The position numbers were made by a program, and so were the translations under genes. A stretch of DNA of 64,000 nucleotides from Clostridiales bacterium (GTDB lineage: Bacteria > Bacillota > Clostridia > Lachnospirales > Lachnospiraceae), in assembly GCA_018365455.1 (NCBI GenBank), contig JAGZJZ010000011.1, positions 1 through 64,000 on the forward strand, written 5' to 3'. Of this stretch, positions 37,992 to 45,849 are shown one piece after another. The stretch's first letter is position 1. Each line of letters opens with the position of its first letter. The notes beneath the pieces were generated by a model. The model was not told the DNA's origin. It saw nothing but the letters and a program-made list of their open reading frames with translations, and did no database searches.

Positions 37992-38153
37992 AGAGCGCGT
38001 TTGAATATTCATCCCCATCATCTGCACGCCCCACTTTGCGGCATATCTGCCCGGAATTCAGATTGCGTAGCCCGCTACGCGCCCTTCATTCGGGACAAAT
38101 CTCCCACAAACTGTAACGCACAGCTGTCAGAAAGCAATTTTAAAACACGCTCT
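37992..38153 (-). repeat. Complete MITE-like element (dispersed repeat A, 162 bp)
   Basis: The element is bounded by inverted ends: AGAGCGCGTTTGAATATTC at the left and, read on the minus strand, AGAGCGTGTTTTAAAATTGC at the right (about 14 of 18 positions alike). Inside are a perfect hairpin GCGTAGC/GCTACGC and a GGGAGATTTGTCCC stem. It has no coding capacity. Partial copies lie at 1474, 27905, 31475 and 33897. A direct repeat of GTTTGAAAATTCATCCC just before the left end hints at nested insertions. Confidence 0.65.
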
Positions 38154-38169
38154 TGTCCTTAATTAGTAA

Positions 38170-38268
38170 TTTGAAAGCGCTTTTCTTTCAAACCTCTACC
38201 CCTTGCATACCGCAGACGAGTCTGCGGTACTGCTTCAATAGAAAGTATGGAACGCTTTTGTTCCAAAC
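38170..38268. repeat. Cluster of three hairpins between tilS and spoIIE-like genes
   Basis: TTTGAAAG...CTTTCAAA (38170-38192), TACCGCAGAC-GA-GTCTGCGGTA (38208-38229) and GGAAC...GTTCC (about 38250-38265) follow each other. The first and third are each followed by CAAACCT, so they look like copies of one another flanking the perfect central palindrome. One or more may end the spoIIE-like transcript. Confidence 0.55.
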
Positions 38269-38358
38269 CTGGCTCTCCCATATTTCATGCCGGTATAGCA
38301 TACTTCCGGCTATATAACTACTAATATAAAGAATACTTATGGAAAATGCAAGCATCAA

Positions 38359-39846
38359 TTACTTTTTCCAGACTCCCCCCACCAGAACCGTCATGTCATC
38401 CATAGCCCTGCAATTCTGATAAATAAGTACTCTTTCCAGAAGCGCTTTGGCAAATTCCCTGGCATTTGTCGTCTGAATCTCCATAATCAGCTCCTTCATC
38501 ACCTCTTCCGCATTTTTTGGCGGCAGCGCATCCAGCACGCCGTCTGATATCATAATTATAAAATCTCCTGAAGTTAACTTTTTGCTGGTACAGTCAAAAT
38601 CCACTGTCTGAAGCATCCCCACGGGAAGGCTTGTACTTGTAACCGCCTCAACCCAGTTGTTCCGTTTAAAAAAAGTGGTGGATGCACCGATTTTCATCAG
38701 CTCACAGCTTCCGTTGTAAAGGTCGATGGCACACAGGTCAATGGTGGAGAACATCTGCATTCCTCCCTGCAGCACCAGTGCTGAGTTGATCATCCTCACC
38801 GCGGTTTCCTTATTGAATCCTGCATCCAGGAATTGTTCCAGCAGCTCAATCACTTTTTCACTCTCTTTACATGCTCCGATACCGGAGCCCATTCCGTCAG
38901 ACAGACTCATGATCATCTGCCCGTTATCTCTGCTCAGGAAGCCGAAATTGTCCCCGGATATCATTTCCCCATCTCTGGTAACTCTTGCTACGCCATTTAA
39001 GACACTGAATTTGGTATCCGATACAAAAAGTACCGTACTGTACTCCCGGTTAATCATCATCCGGGAATCTTTAGCCGGTACCATAGGGCTTTTACAAATC
39101 TCACTGAGCACAATGCCGATTTCCTTCGTAGAGACACATCGTCCTTTCATAGACCGCATGGTCATAAATATCTGCTGCCTGTCCTGATCCTGGGGAAGCA
39201 CCCACAGATCCTTAACTACCACAAACCGCAGCCTTAAGCGCATCTTCACCTTTTCTCTGAAGTCCTCGTCCACATTCTTCACGTCGTAGACATTATCAGA
39301 AATTTTGCGTACTATATCTGCAGTCTCATGAAGCTGCTCCGCAACCGCAGACCTGTTTTCCAAAAGGCGGTTGCTCCACAGCAGGTTTAACTTGGCCCTT
39401 GAAAATGCCTGTACCATTTCCTCCAGAAAAGTTCTGCCGTGAATGCAGTACTCAATGAATTCTACCTGCTTGTCCGCACTGATCTCTTCCCCTTCTTCCT
39501 CAATGGCGGAAAGAATGTCATAGACCCTGCGGTAGGTATTGTAATGTTCCTTCTCCCAGCAGTTGCTGCACATGGCACACTGGCTGCATATCCGGTCCTG
39601 TACTTCATGAAAAATTTCTTTCACATCACCCTGTGACAGACGTTCCTTCTGACAAGGCATACTGTGGAATGTATTTGCAAGATCCTGAAAAGAATCCGCT
39701 ATTTTCCCAATCATTTCCTTACCCGGTCCATTTACAAACTCTGTCGCCGGTTCGCCTTTTTCTTTTTCTCTCACGAGCAGCTTTAACAAATCCCATAGTA
39801 TCCACAAGACACTTACTACGAGAACAGCTATGATGAAATCCCCCAT
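38359..39846 (-). CDS. SpoIIE-family protein phosphatase with a reduced membrane region
   Basis: A 495-residue PP2C-type serine phosphatase. In sporulation SpoIIE dephosphorylates the anti-anti-sigma factor SpoIIAA and so frees sigma-F. Here a single N-terminal helix (about 3-24) replaces the roughly ten helices of classical SpoIIE (over 800 residues). A Cys cluster CSQCAMCSNC (Cys 87, 90, 93, 96) precedes the C-terminal phosphatase domain, which has SLSDGMGSGIGACKESE and IMISDGVLDALP. The position just upstream of tilS-hpt-ftsH is where spoIIE normally lies, so it is probably the local spoIIE in shortened form. GGGAGG precedes the ATG. Confidence 0.8.
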   Translation of the reverse strand: MGDFIIAVLVVSVLWILWDLLKLLVREKEKGEPATEFVNGPGKEMIGKIADSFQDLANTFHSMPCQKERLSQGDVKEIFHEVQDRICSQCAMCSNCWEKEHYNTYRRVYDILSAIEEEGEEISADKQVEFIEYCIHGRTFLEEMVQAFSRAKLNLLWSNRLLENRSAVAEQLHETADIVRKISDNVYDVKNVDEDFREKVKMRLRLRFVVVKDLWVLPQDQDRQQIFMTMRSMKGRCVSTKEIGIVLSEICKSPMVPAKDSRMMINREYSTVLFVSDTKFSVLNGVARVTRDGEMISGDNFGFLSRDNGQMIMSLSDGMGSGIGACKESEKVIELLEQFLDAGFNKETAVRMINSALVLQGGMQMFSTIDLCAIDLYNGSCELMKIGASTTFFKRNNWVEAVTSTSLPVGMLQTVDFDCTSKKLTSGDFIIMISDGVLDALPPKNAEEVMKELIMEIQTTNAREFAKALLERVLIYQNCRAMDDMTVLVGGVWKK

Positions 39847-39980
39847 GTTCTTAACCTCCCTGAAATTCTGCTCTTAAGGTGGTATTATAGACCGGGGCCG
39901 GAAAAATATTTGTCAAAAACAAGGATCAAAAACATGGAATCTTTTGACAAAATGCGCGCTGTACACCGAACCGTATACAC

Positions 39981-40091
39981 AAAAAAGGCACTATGGATCA
40001 ACCATAATGCCTGATTTCAGTAGCGGAAGTCCGCAATACGCTGTATGTGCTATAGTTGAGCACCCTGCCGCCTAATCATTTTCAATAGAAT
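39981..40091 (-). ncRNA. Probable small RNA of about 110 nt
   Basis: A sigma-A promoter (40126-40098) and a strong terminator (stem GGCATTATGG / CCATAGTGCC, then six T, 39981-40011) bound a minus-strand stretch with no good ORF. Between them are a GTGCT/AGCAC hairpin with a 7-nt loop, GCGG-ACTT-CCGC, and the palindrome CTGAAATCAG. I do not recognise the family; it does not fit tRNA, SRP RNA or a riboswitch I know. Its end lies about 135 bp before the spoIIE-like gene, so it could also be a leader or attenuator of that gene. Confidence 0.5.
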
Positions 40092-40097
40092 TTTTAT

Positions 40098-40126
40098 AAT
40101 ATATCACTTAGTTTGACACCCGTCAA
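40098..40126 (-). promoter_or_regulatory. Promoter of the small RNA
   Basis: On the minus strand TTGACG (40126-40121), a 17-bp spacer and TATATT (40103-40098). The -35 box is one arm of an inverted repeat TTGAC-ACCC-GTCAA (40113-40126), a possible operator. Confidence 0.6.
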
Positions 40127-40263
40127 GGTATATTAATAAAAACTTAAGATTTCTCTCTTTCGTTTAAGATTTTAGCGCAAATTAACTCCCATGTATTTCC
40201 ATTGTTTTTTGACAATATAAGACGTATTATTTTAGGAAGAAACTACATTGAGGAGATGGTGAA

Positions 40264-40473
40264 TTGATAAAATATGATAAGTTATTTGAGCTGCTAAAAG
40301 AGAAAAATGTATCTGTCCGCGAATTGTACCAAAGGAACATAATTGGAAAGTGTACAATTGGTATGTTAAAAAATCATACGGCAGGTCTATCTAGTAATGA
40401 CCTGGATCAGATTTGCGAATTGCTCAACTGTCAACCCGGAGATCTTATGGAGTATACCTCGAATGAAAAATGA
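40264..40473 (+). CDS. Small Cro/C1-type helix-turn-helix regulator
   Basis: A 69-residue DNA-binding protein consisting of little more than one helix-turn-helix domain of the Cro/C1 type (YozG-like): LFELLKEKNVSVREL, then a divergent recognition part IGMLKNHTAGLSSNDLDQI and the usual end CELLNCQPGDLMEY. Start is a TTG with GAGGAG eight bases upstream. Its last codons overlap the next small gene. Probably a regulator of its own two-gene unit. Confidence 0.8.
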   Translation: MIKYDKLFELLKEKNVSVRELYQRNIIGKCTIGMLKNHTAGLSSNDLDQICELLNCQPGDLMEYTSNEK

Positions 40474-40624
40474 TTGTGAAGAAGAATTAGTGCATCTAAT
40501 AGAAGAATTAAACGAAGAACGCAAACAGGAATTTCTATCGCGTTCCCAGTGTAATACTGATGACGAAATTATTATTATCGCTTTTATCGTAATGATCGCA
40601 TTGATAATTTTTGCTTTAACTTGA
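40463..40624 (+). CDS. 53-residue tail-anchored membrane peptide
   Basis: Starts at an ATG inside the end of the helix-turn-helix gene (overlap 11 nt, different frame) with GGAG ten bases upstream. A charged, mostly helical N-terminal part (CEEELVHLIEELNEERKQEF) is followed by one hydrophobic segment at the very C-terminus (IIIIAFIVMIALIIFAL). Overlap with the regulator gene implies coupled translation. I know no family; it could be a toxin-like or signalling peptide controlled by the regulator. Confidence 0.6.
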   Translation: MKNDCEEELVHLIEELNEERKQEFLSRSQCNTDDEIIIIAFIVMIALIIFALT

Positions 40625-40689
40625 AAAAGTACATAAACCACCCAGAAAAAAAGCTTGCATTTTCTATTCTAAAATATTATACTATTAGT

Positions 40690-40712
40690 GTATTAACAAC
40701 TATTGTTAATAC
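40690..40712. repeat. Perfect inverted repeat downstream of the small regulator unit
   Basis: GTATTAACAA-CTA-TTGTTAATAC is a perfect 10-bp inverted repeat 66 bp after the peptide gene. It lacks a T run and may be a protein-binding site. In the 440-bp gap to the next gene there are two more hairpins and no convincing ORF. Confidence 0.45.
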
Positions 40713-40898
40713 ATATGACTCATAGCCCAGAATCCATATCCGGGCTATACTCATGTGTCAAATTCATTATAAGTGCATAATATATAATATGCCGATGAGA
40801 GTTGCAACCACGCTCATTATAAAAGATACTGATTTTCATTTTATATTGCCTTCTACTGATGTTTATTCATATGTACCCTTCTTTATATGTCCTATACT

Positions 40899-40939
40899 GC
40901 CCTGGAGTATGATTTGTTTTACATATCATACTCCAGGGC
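40899..40939. repeat. Perfect 15-bp hairpin
   Basis: GCCCTGGAGTATGAT and ATCATACTCCAGGGC form a perfect stem around an 11-nt A+T-rich loop. There is no T run, so the role is unknown; it may be a remnant of a mobile element end. Confidence 0.55.
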
Positions 40940-40981
40940 TAATTTAGTCCGCAAATACATGCAGACTAATATTTTATACGC

Positions 40982-41008
40982 AAAAAACCGCCCCTCGAAA
41001 GGAACGGT
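40982..41008 (-). terminator. Terminator after the DUF3037 gene
   Basis: On the minus strand ACCGTTCC pairs with GGGGCGGT (two G-T pairs) around TTTCGA, and six T follow. It is 55 bp past the stop codon of the DUF3037 gene. Confidence 0.75.
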
Positions 41009-41063
41009 CTTTTATCCAGCATCCGTCTGTGTTTCCATCATTCATATACTAATATTTTTAAAT

Positions 41064-41849
41064 TCATCGAAAATCTAGTTCGCTTTGATATTTTAGATCT
41101 TCTTCTTTTTGTATTTGCATCACAAAATCAAACACTTCAGAATTTGATATTATCTTATATGCATTTTCTTTTAGGATTTTCATAATGATACAATAGCTCG
41201 AAGACTCATCCTTTTCAACATCATACACAAACACTGTGTTGTATTTACCTTTAAGTGTGCTTGCTGTGTACGACCACGCTTTTGCATTCATAATTTGTCT
41301 GCTTATTTTTTTATCTTCAAAAATAAAATTTTTAAATCCATAATTTCCAACCGTATAGTCATAATGTACATTTTCATCAAATAACCCTGGAATTGCCTTT
41401 AATGAATACTGTACTTTATTGGACTTCATCAACAACTTTATATAATTTAACTCTCTATCCTTGCTTAGACGTTCACTCTTTTCAAAGTCTAATCTCATAT
41501 AAACTTTCTCTGTATTTATGATAAACTCATCAACATTTTCTACATCCACTTCGCGTATATCGCAAAACTTTATTTCATTTACATAATACCTGATGAACTC
41601 TTTCATCGAAAATTCTTGTCCGTTGTTGAAAAAACTATTTTCAGCTTCTTCTTTTATGCCAAATAAATATTTCTTCATAAACCCAACATCCAACTCATCA
41701 TCAAAGCTTTCGAGACGATTCCAGTTTTTCATAATATGGAATGAACGTTCATCGGTATTCAAATTATGAAACAAAATTCCAACATTTATATTCTCGTTAG
41801 TAATAACAGAGGGAAAATAACTTACTACGGAAAATTGTATTTTACACAT
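41064..41849 (-). CDS. DUF3037-like protein paired with HipA-like kinase
   Basis: A 261-residue protein resembling DUF3037 proteins, which often lie next to HipA-like kinases. The opening KIQFSVVSYFPSVITNENINVGILFHN is characteristic: a beta-rich start with the NVGIL pattern. Function unknown; partnership with the kinase is the best clue. Start at 41849 is preferred over an ATG at 41864 because GGAGG lies between them, eight bases before 41849. It begins 5 bp after the kinase stop, so both are co-translated. Confidence 0.7.
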   Translation of the reverse strand: MCKIQFSVVSYFPSVITNENINVGILFHNLNTDERSFHIMKNWNRLESFDDELDVGFMKKYLFGIKEEAENSFFNNGQEFSMKEFIRYYVNEIKFCDIREVDVENVDEFIINTEKVYMRLDFEKSERLSKDRELNYIKLLMKSNKVQYSLKAIPGLFDENVHYDYTVGNYGFKNFIFEDKKISRQIMNAKAWSYTASTLKGKYNTVFVYDVEKDESSSYCIIMKILKENAYKIISNSEVFDFVMQIQKEEDLKYQSELDFR

Positions 41850-41854
41850 AATTT

Positions 41855-42649
41855 TTACCTCCATTCCTTATATTGTGCAATCATTTCGCATATTTCATAC
41901 AAGTGTTCGCTTCTATACAGCAAATATTTTACCAATGCATCAAGATCAGCTTTATTGATCTTCCAATCGACCGGAATACTATCAACAATCTCTTCCAATA
42001 ACTCTTTCTTAAGAATATTCATAAAGACACTCGCTTGTAACTTTAGTGTATCTAAATTAATATTTTTACTTCTAAAAAAATATACATATCCATTACTTAC
42101 AAGAATGTCTTGATTTAAAAAGTCATTAGCTTGGATGCCTTGAATAAGACACTGCCGATCCCATATCGTCTGATTTTTAAATACATGCGTATGATCAATA
42201 GCATATAATAATTTATCGCCTTTTCCAGTGGAAATTAATAGATTTCCTTTATTTCTGTCCGTATTGTATACCAGGTGGTCGAATAGTATTATTTTTTCAT
42301 AAGAATCCTTGTTCGCTACAAATTCCATTACGTTCTCATTTGGTATGCTAGCCTTTTGGATATATTTCGAATAAAAACAATTTCCAAAGTCTGACTTGTC
42401 TACAAAGTTCCCCGTATCTGTATTATCATCAATTTGGGCTATTCCACTTTCGGGCATTAGTATCTCTAAAGCAATAGCCAATTTATATGAAATCCATTCA
42501 TTAACTACTGATAGAATTCCCTGAACATTATTTTTCGTTTTAATTACTGCATGAATTTGATCGCTTCCTGTATTTAAAACTGCAAGAAATGGCTCGGTAC
42601 AACCATTTTCGATGCGTCTATCCACTTTATCGACATGTAGTACTTGCAC
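41855..42649 (-). CDS. HipA-like kinase (HipA_2 type)
   Basis: A 264-residue protein like the short HipA-family kinases. The catalytic region is FDHLVYNTDRNKGNLLIS, with Asp and Asn in the positions of the kinase catalytic loop, and YAIDHTHVF supplies the metal-binding Asp. Classical HipA phosphorylates glutamyl-tRNA synthetase and is held in check by HipB; here the partner is a DUF3037-like protein and no HipB is seen. GTG start with GGAG eight bases upstream. A toxin, defence or other signalling role is inference. Confidence 0.7.
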   Translation of the reverse strand: MQVLHVDKVDRRIENGCTEPFLAVLNTGSDQIHAVIKTKNNVQGILSVVNEWISYKLAIALEILMPESGIAQIDDNTDTGNFVDKSDFGNCFYSKYIQKASIPNENVMEFVANKDSYEKIILFDHLVYNTDRNKGNLLISTGKGDKLLYAIDHTHVFKNQTIWDRQCLIQGIQANDFLNQDILVSNGYVYFFRSKNINLDTLKLQASVFMNILKKELLEEIVDSIPVDWKINKADLDALVKYLLYRSEHLYEICEMIAQYKEWR

Positions 42650-42823
42650 ACTGATATCTCCGTCATCTTTAATATATAAGATTTTTCAACCTCTGTGATA
42701 TTATTATACCGAAATATTGCAAACATATCAACATCGAATCAATTTATTTTGAATAATTCGTTCTGCGTTTTTCTTATTAGAGATGGAAATAGTTAAAATC
42801 CCTGTTAATATCGTGTATTTTCC

Positions 42824-42852
42824 TTGATTATTGACTGTCAGTATGATATAAT
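42824..42852 (+). promoter_or_regulatory. Promoter of the AbrB-like / surface protein unit
   Basis: TTGATT (42824-42829), 17-bp spacer, TATAAT (42847-42852), ending 37 bp before the AbrB-like gene. A small ACTG-T-CAGT inverted repeat lies inside the spacer. Confidence 0.65.
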
Positions 42853-42889
42853 ATAAATATAAAATTTAATAATCTGGAGGTATGAATCT

Positions 42890-43105
42890 ATGGAAGATAA
42901 AAACAAAAAAAGAAAGGCAAAAGTAAGGCTTCATAACCCCGGGGGAAATTCAGGTCCTGGTGCATTACAGGCAAACGTAATCCTCCCCATCACCTGGGTA
43001 AGGGAGATGGGAATATCCAAGGAAGAACGGGAAGTCACTCTGGAATATAAAAACAAACGGATTATTATAAAAAAAGCTGAACCGGAAAACAATAGCAGCA
43101 ATTAA
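42890..43105 (+). CDS. AbrB/SpoVT-like small DNA-binding protein
   Basis: A 71-residue protein. Residues about 28-62 (ANVILPITWVREMGISKEEREVTLEYKNKRIIIKK) in two adjoining stretches look like the swapped-hairpin AbrB fold used by AbrB, SpoVT and MazE-type antitoxins; the N-terminal 25 residues are basic. A TGGAGG site precedes the ATG. It is followed after 22 bp by a large secreted protein, so it may regulate that gene and itself. No toxin gene is adjacent. Confidence 0.65.
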   Translation: MEDKNKKRKAKVRLHNPGGNSGPGALQANVILPITWVREMGISKEEREVTLEYKNKRIIIKKAEPENNSSN

Positions 43106-43127
43106 TTTAAATAAGGGAGACGTGGCT

Positions 43128-45791
43128 ATGAAAAAAAGAATTATTTCTATATTATTATCATCTACGCTTATATTATCAATGCTCGCATCTAATATCGCTT
43201 ATGCCGCTGATAATAAAAGCAAGGCAAACGCAGCTTCTGACTATATTGAAACAGAAGCACAGACAGAATATGTTTATGAAACTGAACTTCCTGAACCTTC
43301 TTCGGAAAAGATATCAGAAGTTTTCCAGGAAACAGAAGCTTCTGATCTGGAAACTGCTGTTGGGGAAGAAACCACAGAACTAGCAATTGAAACTGAAGCA
43401 GCATTAATTGAAGAGACAGAGGAAAACACCAATAAATCCTCTGCTTCCATTCAGCCTACATCAGAATCGGAAAGTACGGCTCAAGTTGGTGATATATTTG
43501 ACACCCGATATGGAACGTATAAGATATTAACTATCGGTGAGAATCCGACAGCAATGCTGTTTAAGAATGCTCAAAGTGACGTATTTGATAATTTTATGTA
43601 CGGAAATCCTGATAAACCATGGACTGCAAAGTATCAAAATGTGGAGTATTCAGTGACAGAAATAGGTAAAAATTGTATGTTATCAAGCATTTCGGGCACA
43701 ATTTCCATTCCTGAAGGAGTTAAGAATATCCATAATGGCGCCTTATCTAAAGGAGCTGCTAAAAGAATTGAACTTCCTGCCTCATTGGAGCACTTTGATG
43801 AGGACCATACCCTCCATAACCTTGAAAGTATAACCGTCGTAGAGGATAACCAACATTACAAAGTGGTTGATGGTGCACTTTTAACCAAGGATGGTACTAA
43901 ATTAATCCTTTACCCAGCCATGCTCCCAGGGGATAGCTACACTTCGCCGGATTCAGTTCTTAGTGTTGAAGAAGATGCTTTTTATAACAATGCATATTTA
44001 AAAACTATTACTTTGTCCAAAGTGGAATCCATCATGAACTATGCTTTTTATAGAATGAAGAGCATAGAAACAATAAATTTTCCTTCTACTTTGAATAATT
44101 TAAGTTCTTTTTTCTGCATTTATCAATGTCGTACACTAAAATCCGTTAATGTAGAAAAGGGAAATCCTATATTTTATGATGAAGGCGGTATATTATATTT
44201 CCATAACAATAAAGAATACGCCCTTATTGTATATCCGTCATCTTATCAGTTAAAAACTTACCATATCCCTTATGGTACAACTTCGATATCAAGCTTTGCC
44301 TTTAGCGGTACTTCGTATACGCAGGAAATTGTCATACCTTCAACTGTAAAAAAAATGTATTCTTACGCTGTAGAAGGAACGCAGGTGCCAATTGATTTTA
44401 TATTGCAATTTACAAATCCTTTGTCATTATCACAAAGCTCTTTTGATGCCCTCTTTCCAGGCAGTCGATTGTTTGTGGATAGCGAAAAGATAAAAAATGG
44501 ATTTCGTGAAGACTTAATTACCACCCGCATAGATGAGACTGGCGGTACCAAGGTTGATACTGAAATCCCCGTTATGATTGATTATGAAAAAGCGGTGTCC
44601 CGCATTGAAAACTGGTATATTCATGATGGAAAAAAATATTATTATGACCGCGAAGGGAATTTAGCAGAAGGTTTACAGAAAATTAGTGGATCTACTTACT
44701 TTTTTGGAAAAAACCATGAAATGCAAACGGGTTTCCATGATACAGATGGAAAAACATTTTATTTTGTTCCTGAAGATGGGAAGATGTTAAGAAACTATGG
44801 TATTACTTTTATAGATGACAAAAAATATTATTTTAATTCTGATTATTCTATTTATAAAGAGGCAGAATTAAATTTTGACAATCGGATCTATTACTTCAAT
44901 ACAAATACCGGGGAAATTATCTGCGATAGTATGAGCCATAATTACGGTGCCTGGGAAGAACTGGATCCTCCTAGCTGTACGTCAGAAGGTTCCCATCGAC
45001 ATACCTGTAAAAAGTGTAACTATGCAGAAACAGTCGCGATAGCAAAGATACCTCATCAATCTGGAACCTGGGTAGTTTCTAAACAATCTACCTGTATTTC
45101 TAATGGGGAAAAAGTATTAAAGTGCACTATATGTAACCAGGTCTTACAAACAATGACTGTCCCTAAAACCACTCATAAATATGGTACATGGAAAATTCAG
45201 CGACAAGCTACCTATAATAGCACAGGTATAAAAGTTCGGAGCTGCAGTGTTTGTGGCTCAACTGAAAGATCTGTAATTCCGAAGCTTGTTAAACGGGATA
45301 TAGGCAGATCTACAGTTTCTACAGTTAAGCAACGGACATATAATGGTAAAACACAATCTCCTTCCATCAATATAAAGTACAATGGTGTATCCCTTAAAAA
45401 GAATGTAGACTACTCAATTTCATATCGTAATAATAAAAATCCAGGCAAGGCTACAATTCTCATAACTGGCAAGGACGCTTTTTATGGCTCTAAAAAGGCA
45501 TATTTTTACATTGCCCCAAAAGCTCCGGCAATACGCGGCTTAACCGGCAAAAAAAGAGCCTTATCCGTACAAATAAAAAAAGTTTCCGGATCGAATGGAT
45601 GCCAGATTGTTTATTCAACAAGTAAAACTTTTAAAAATAAGAAAAATACTATTTTTAACGGAAACTCTAAAACGATTCACAAGTTGACCTCTAAAAAAAT
45701 GTATTATGTAAAAATACGCTCCTATAAAAAAGTTGGCAGCAAAAAAATTTATGGTCCTTATAGCCGAGTCCAAAAAGTGAAAATAAAATAA
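43128..45791 (+). CDS. Secreted LRR protein with cell-wall-binding-like repeats
   Basis: An 887-residue secreted protein. Signal peptide (cleavage near IAYAADN), a Glu/Thr-rich stalk to about residue 120, BspA-like LRR_5 repeats (about 120-460: SVTEIGKNCMLSSISG, VEEDAFYNNAYLKTITL), aromatic repeats like choline/glucan-binding modules (WYIHDGKKYYYDREGNLAEG, about 490-600), three Cys-pair modules (HTCKKCNY, KCTICNQ, SCSVCGS, about 605-720) and a Lys-rich Fn3-like end. The ATG at 43128 has GGGAG eight bases upstream. No LPXTG sorting signal, so wall attachment would be through the repeats or the basic end. Role in adhesion is inference. Confidence 0.8.
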   Translation: MKKRIISILLSSTLILSMLASNIAYAADNKSKANAASDYIETEAQTEYVYETELPEPSSEKISEVFQETEASDLETAVGEETTELAIETEAALIEETEENTNKSSASIQPTSESESTAQVGDIFDTRYGTYKILTIGENPTAMLFKNAQSDVFDNFMYGNPDKPWTAKYQNVEYSVTEIGKNCMLSSISGTISIPEGVKNIHNGALSKGAAKRIELPASLEHFDEDHTLHNLESITVVEDNQHYKVVDGALLTKDGTKLILYPAMLPGDSYTSPDSVLSVEEDAFYNNAYLKTITLSKVESIMNYAFYRMKSIETINFPSTLNNLSSFFCIYQCRTLKSVNVEKGNPIFYDEGGILYFHNNKEYALIVYPSSYQLKTYHIPYGTTSISSFAFSGTSYTQEIVIPSTVKKMYSYAVEGTQVPIDFILQFTNPLSLSQSSFDALFPGSRLFVDSEKIKNGFREDLITTRIDETGGTKVDTEIPVMIDYEKAVSRIENWYIHDGKKYYYDREGNLAEGLQKISGSTYFFGKNHEMQTGFHDTDGKTFYFVPEDGKMLRNYGITFIDDKKYYFNSDYSIYKEAELNFDNRIYYFNTNTGEIICDSMSHNYGAWEELDPPSCTSEGSHRHTCKKCNYAETVAIAKIPHQSGTWVVSKQSTCISNGEKVLKCTICNQVLQTMTVPKTTHKYGTWKIQRQATYNSTGIKVRSCSVCGSTERSVIPKLVKRDIGRSTVSTVKQRTYNGKTQSPSINIKYNGVSLKKNVDYSISYRNNKNPGKATILITGKDAFYGSKKAYFYIAPKAPAIRGLTGKKRALSVQIKKVSGSNGCQIVYSTSKTFKNKKNTIFNGNSKTIHKLTSKKMYYVKIRSYKKVGSKKIYGPYSRVQKVKIK

Positions 45792-45802
45792 TTCTGCATC
45801 AC

Positions 45803-45847
45803 AAAAGAACCCTCGACTGCCCAATTAACTGGCGTGAGGGTTCTTTT
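45803..45847. terminator. Bidirectional terminator between two surface protein genes
   Basis: AAAAGAACCCTC and GAGGGTTCTTTT form a perfect 12-bp stem between the convergent secreted LRR gene and the giant surface protein gene, with A and T runs on both sides. Confidence 0.85.
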
Positions 45848-45849
45848 CT

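Noticed and set aside
38170..38192. Catabolite-response (cre) site in GAAAAGCGCTTTCA
   Set aside because: It differs from the consensus at two positions of one half and is one arm of a hairpin in a repeat cluster, not at a promoter.
39981..40091. Assignment of the small RNA as SRP RNA, 6S RNA or a riboswitch
   Set aside because: The GGAAGGAAGCAGCC-type SRP core is missing, the length is short for 6S RNA, and no riboswitch consensus known to me matches.
40753..40947. 64-codon frame in the 440-bp gap after the tail-anchored peptide
   Set aside because: No ribosome binding site, crosses a perfect hairpin, and composition is like non-coding A+T-rich DNA. A possible antisense peptide MSVVATLIGILYIMHL is too short to claim.
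42890..43105. AbrB-like gene as antitoxin of a toxin-antitoxin pair
   Set aside because: No small toxin gene lies beside it; the next gene is a large secreted protein, so a plain regulator is more likely.
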